Under the pieces are notes generated by a model that was not told where the DNA came from, ran no database searches, and worked only from the letters and a program-made list of their open reading frames with translations. The position numbers were made by a program, and so were the translations under genes. This document shows, one piece after another, positions 5,968 to 6,599 of a DNA stretch of 6,599 nt; the stretch's first letter is position 1; every line of letters begins with the position of its first letter. The DNA is from 66-474 sp035606235 (GTDB lineage: Bacteria > Pseudomonadota > Gammaproteobacteria > Xanthomonadales > Rhodanobacteraceae): contig DATNFU010000014.1 of the NCBI GenBank assembly GCA_035606235.1, forward strand, positions 1 through 6,599, read 5' to 3'.

Positions 5968-6060
5968 GAGCGCGCCTGCGCGCGACAGCTTTTAGCCCTA
6001 CCCTTCAGGGAGAGGTTGGGTGGGGATGGTGTGTTCGGTCGCGCGCAGGCGCGCTCCTAC
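5964..6060. repeat. REP-like doublet (REPIN/BIME-type): two inverted 23-nt palindromic units
   Basis: The left unit (5964-5986, beginning GTAGGAGCGCGC and ending GCGCGCGAC) and the right unit (6038-6060) are perfect reverse complements over 23 nt, separated by 51 nt. Each unit has a GTAG head and its own short hairpin (GCGCGC-CT-GCGCGC at 5970-5983). GTAG-headed palindromes are typical of bacterial REP elements moved by RAYT (IS200/IS605-related) transposases. Two inverted units make a REPIN, which can fold into one long hairpin. It fills the gap between two convergent genes, a common REP site, where it may limit read-through or protect 3' ends. The left unit carries the msrC stop codon, and the right unit ends 9 bp before the LOG stop. 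No transposase gene lies in the window. Confidence 0.88.
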
Positions 6061-6069
6061 CAAGTCATA

Positions 6070-6599
6070 TCACCTGATCGCTTGCATCACATCCTCAGGC
6101 GTCTCCACCAGCCGCCAGATCTCGCCGTGCTCGGGTTGCATGAAGCCCGCATTGATCACGCGCTGCATGAAGGCTTGCCAAGGCGCCCAGTAATCCAGCG
6201 TGTTGAGCAGCACGATCGGGTTGGGGTAGAGACCGAGCTGTTTCAGCGTGATCGCCTCGAACAGTTCTTCCAGAGTGCCGCAGCCGCCGGGCAGCGCGAT
6301 CACTGCATCGGAATCGGTGAGCAGACGATGCTTGCGCTCGCGCATGTCCTCGACCAGTTCCAGCCGCGTGAGTCCCGGATGGCCCCACTCGCGATCGGCC
6401 ATGAATTTCGGCAACACGCCCAGCACTTCGCCGCCGCGCGACAGCGCGCCATCCGCGACCGCACCCATCGAACCCGTCGAACCACCGCCATACACGATCG
6501 TGCAGTGCGCATCCGCCAGCAGTTCGCCCAGCCGGCGCGCGGCATCGCGATAGGCAGGATCCGCGCGATCGCTGGACGCGGCGTAGACGCAGATGCGCA
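6070..6599 (-). CDS. LOG-family nucleotide 5'-monophosphate phosphoribohydrolase (5' end outside window)
   Basis: The minus-strand frame is open to the right edge, so the GTG at 6495 is an internal valine. The 175 visible residues begin RICVYAASSDRADPAYRDAARRL, which matches the first Rossmann strand and helix of the TIGR00730/LOG family. VYGGGSTGSMGAVAD (35-49) is the phosphate-binding loop. MRERK (85-89) and PGGCGTLEE (103-111) carry the catalytic arginine (R88) and glutamate (E111). Family members cleave the N-glycosidic bond of nucleoside monophosphates, releasing the base and ribose 5-phosphate. Plant and some bacterial members activate cytokinins, and older annotations call them 'lysine decarboxylase', which the motifs do not support. 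Members are commonly 180-200 aa, so only a few N-terminal residues should be missing. GGGSTGSMG differs slightly from the usual GGGxxGLMG. In most bacteria the physiological role is nucleotide salvage or unknown. Confidence 0.92.
   Translation of the reverse strand, partial: RICVYAASSDRADPAYRDAARRLGELLADAHCTIVYGGGSTGSMGAVADGALSRGGEVLGVLPKFMADREWGHPGLTRLELVEDMRERKHRLLTDSDAVIALPGGCGTLEELFEAITLKQLGLYPNPIVLLNTLDYWAPWQAFMQRVINAGFMQPEHGEIWRLVETPEDVMQAIR

Noticed and set aside
5964..6060. Simple rho-independent terminator for msrC
   Set aside because: No U-run follows either arm, and the GTAG head with internal palindromes fits a REP doublet better. It may still hinder read-through.
5475..6077. Plus-strand open frame of 200 codons overlapping msrC in another frame
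   Set aside because: It is an out-of-frame shadow of msrC that continues through the REP doublet and has no supported start.
1..6599. Novel defence, secretion or biosynthetic system
   Set aside because: The recognisable genes are separate housekeeping functions on both strands. There is no toxin-antitoxin pair, CRISPR array, reverse transcriptase or other effector-type gene.

Overview
This window is high in G+C and reads like chromosome from a gammaproteobacterium of the Xanthomonadales/Lysobacterales type (Rhodanobacteraceae or Xanthomonadaceae). That placement is an inference. It rests on the codon bias, a lipoprotein form of peptidyl-dipeptidase Dcp, and a GTAG-headed REP-type palindrome between genes. 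No phage, plasmid, CRISPR, tRNA or rRNA sequence was seen.

Left edge (1-767, plus strand): the 3' part of a gene for a tetratricopeptide-repeat protein, open at the window edge. About 300 bp without a gene follow, ending in a strong 16-bp hairpin (1013-1048) with A/T tails that can act as a terminator for both strands.

Centre (1069-5386, all minus strand): read in transcription order, a TMEM175/DUF1211-type six-helix membrane protein (5386-4661) is joined by a 4-bp ATGA overlap to bioD, dethiobiotin synthetase (4664-3951). After a 178-bp gap that contains a large imperfect hairpin comes a 116-aa protein of unknown function (3772-3422). Then, 31 bp on, comes a lipoprotein M3-family peptidyl-dipeptidase (3390-1069), which runs into the terminator. 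These are probably two units, membrane protein-bioD and unknown-dcp, although read-through is possible.

Right part: msrC, free methionine-(R)-sulfoxide reductase (5482-5967, plus strand), diverges from the membrane protein gene across a 95-bp gap. It converges on a LOG-family nucleotide phosphoribohydrolase gene (6599-6070, minus strand) cut by the right edge. The gap between these two is almost filled by a pair of inverted, perfectly matching 23-nt REP-like palindromes (5964-6060), and the left copy supplies the msrC stop codon.

The genes are mostly housekeeping: biotin synthesis, repair of oxidised free methionine, peptide turnover, nucleotide salvage and a probable cation channel. I see no defence or other novel multi-gene system. 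The observations most worth a second look are the REP pair, the hairpin between bioD and the unknown gene, and the tight coupling of bioD to a channel-like protein.
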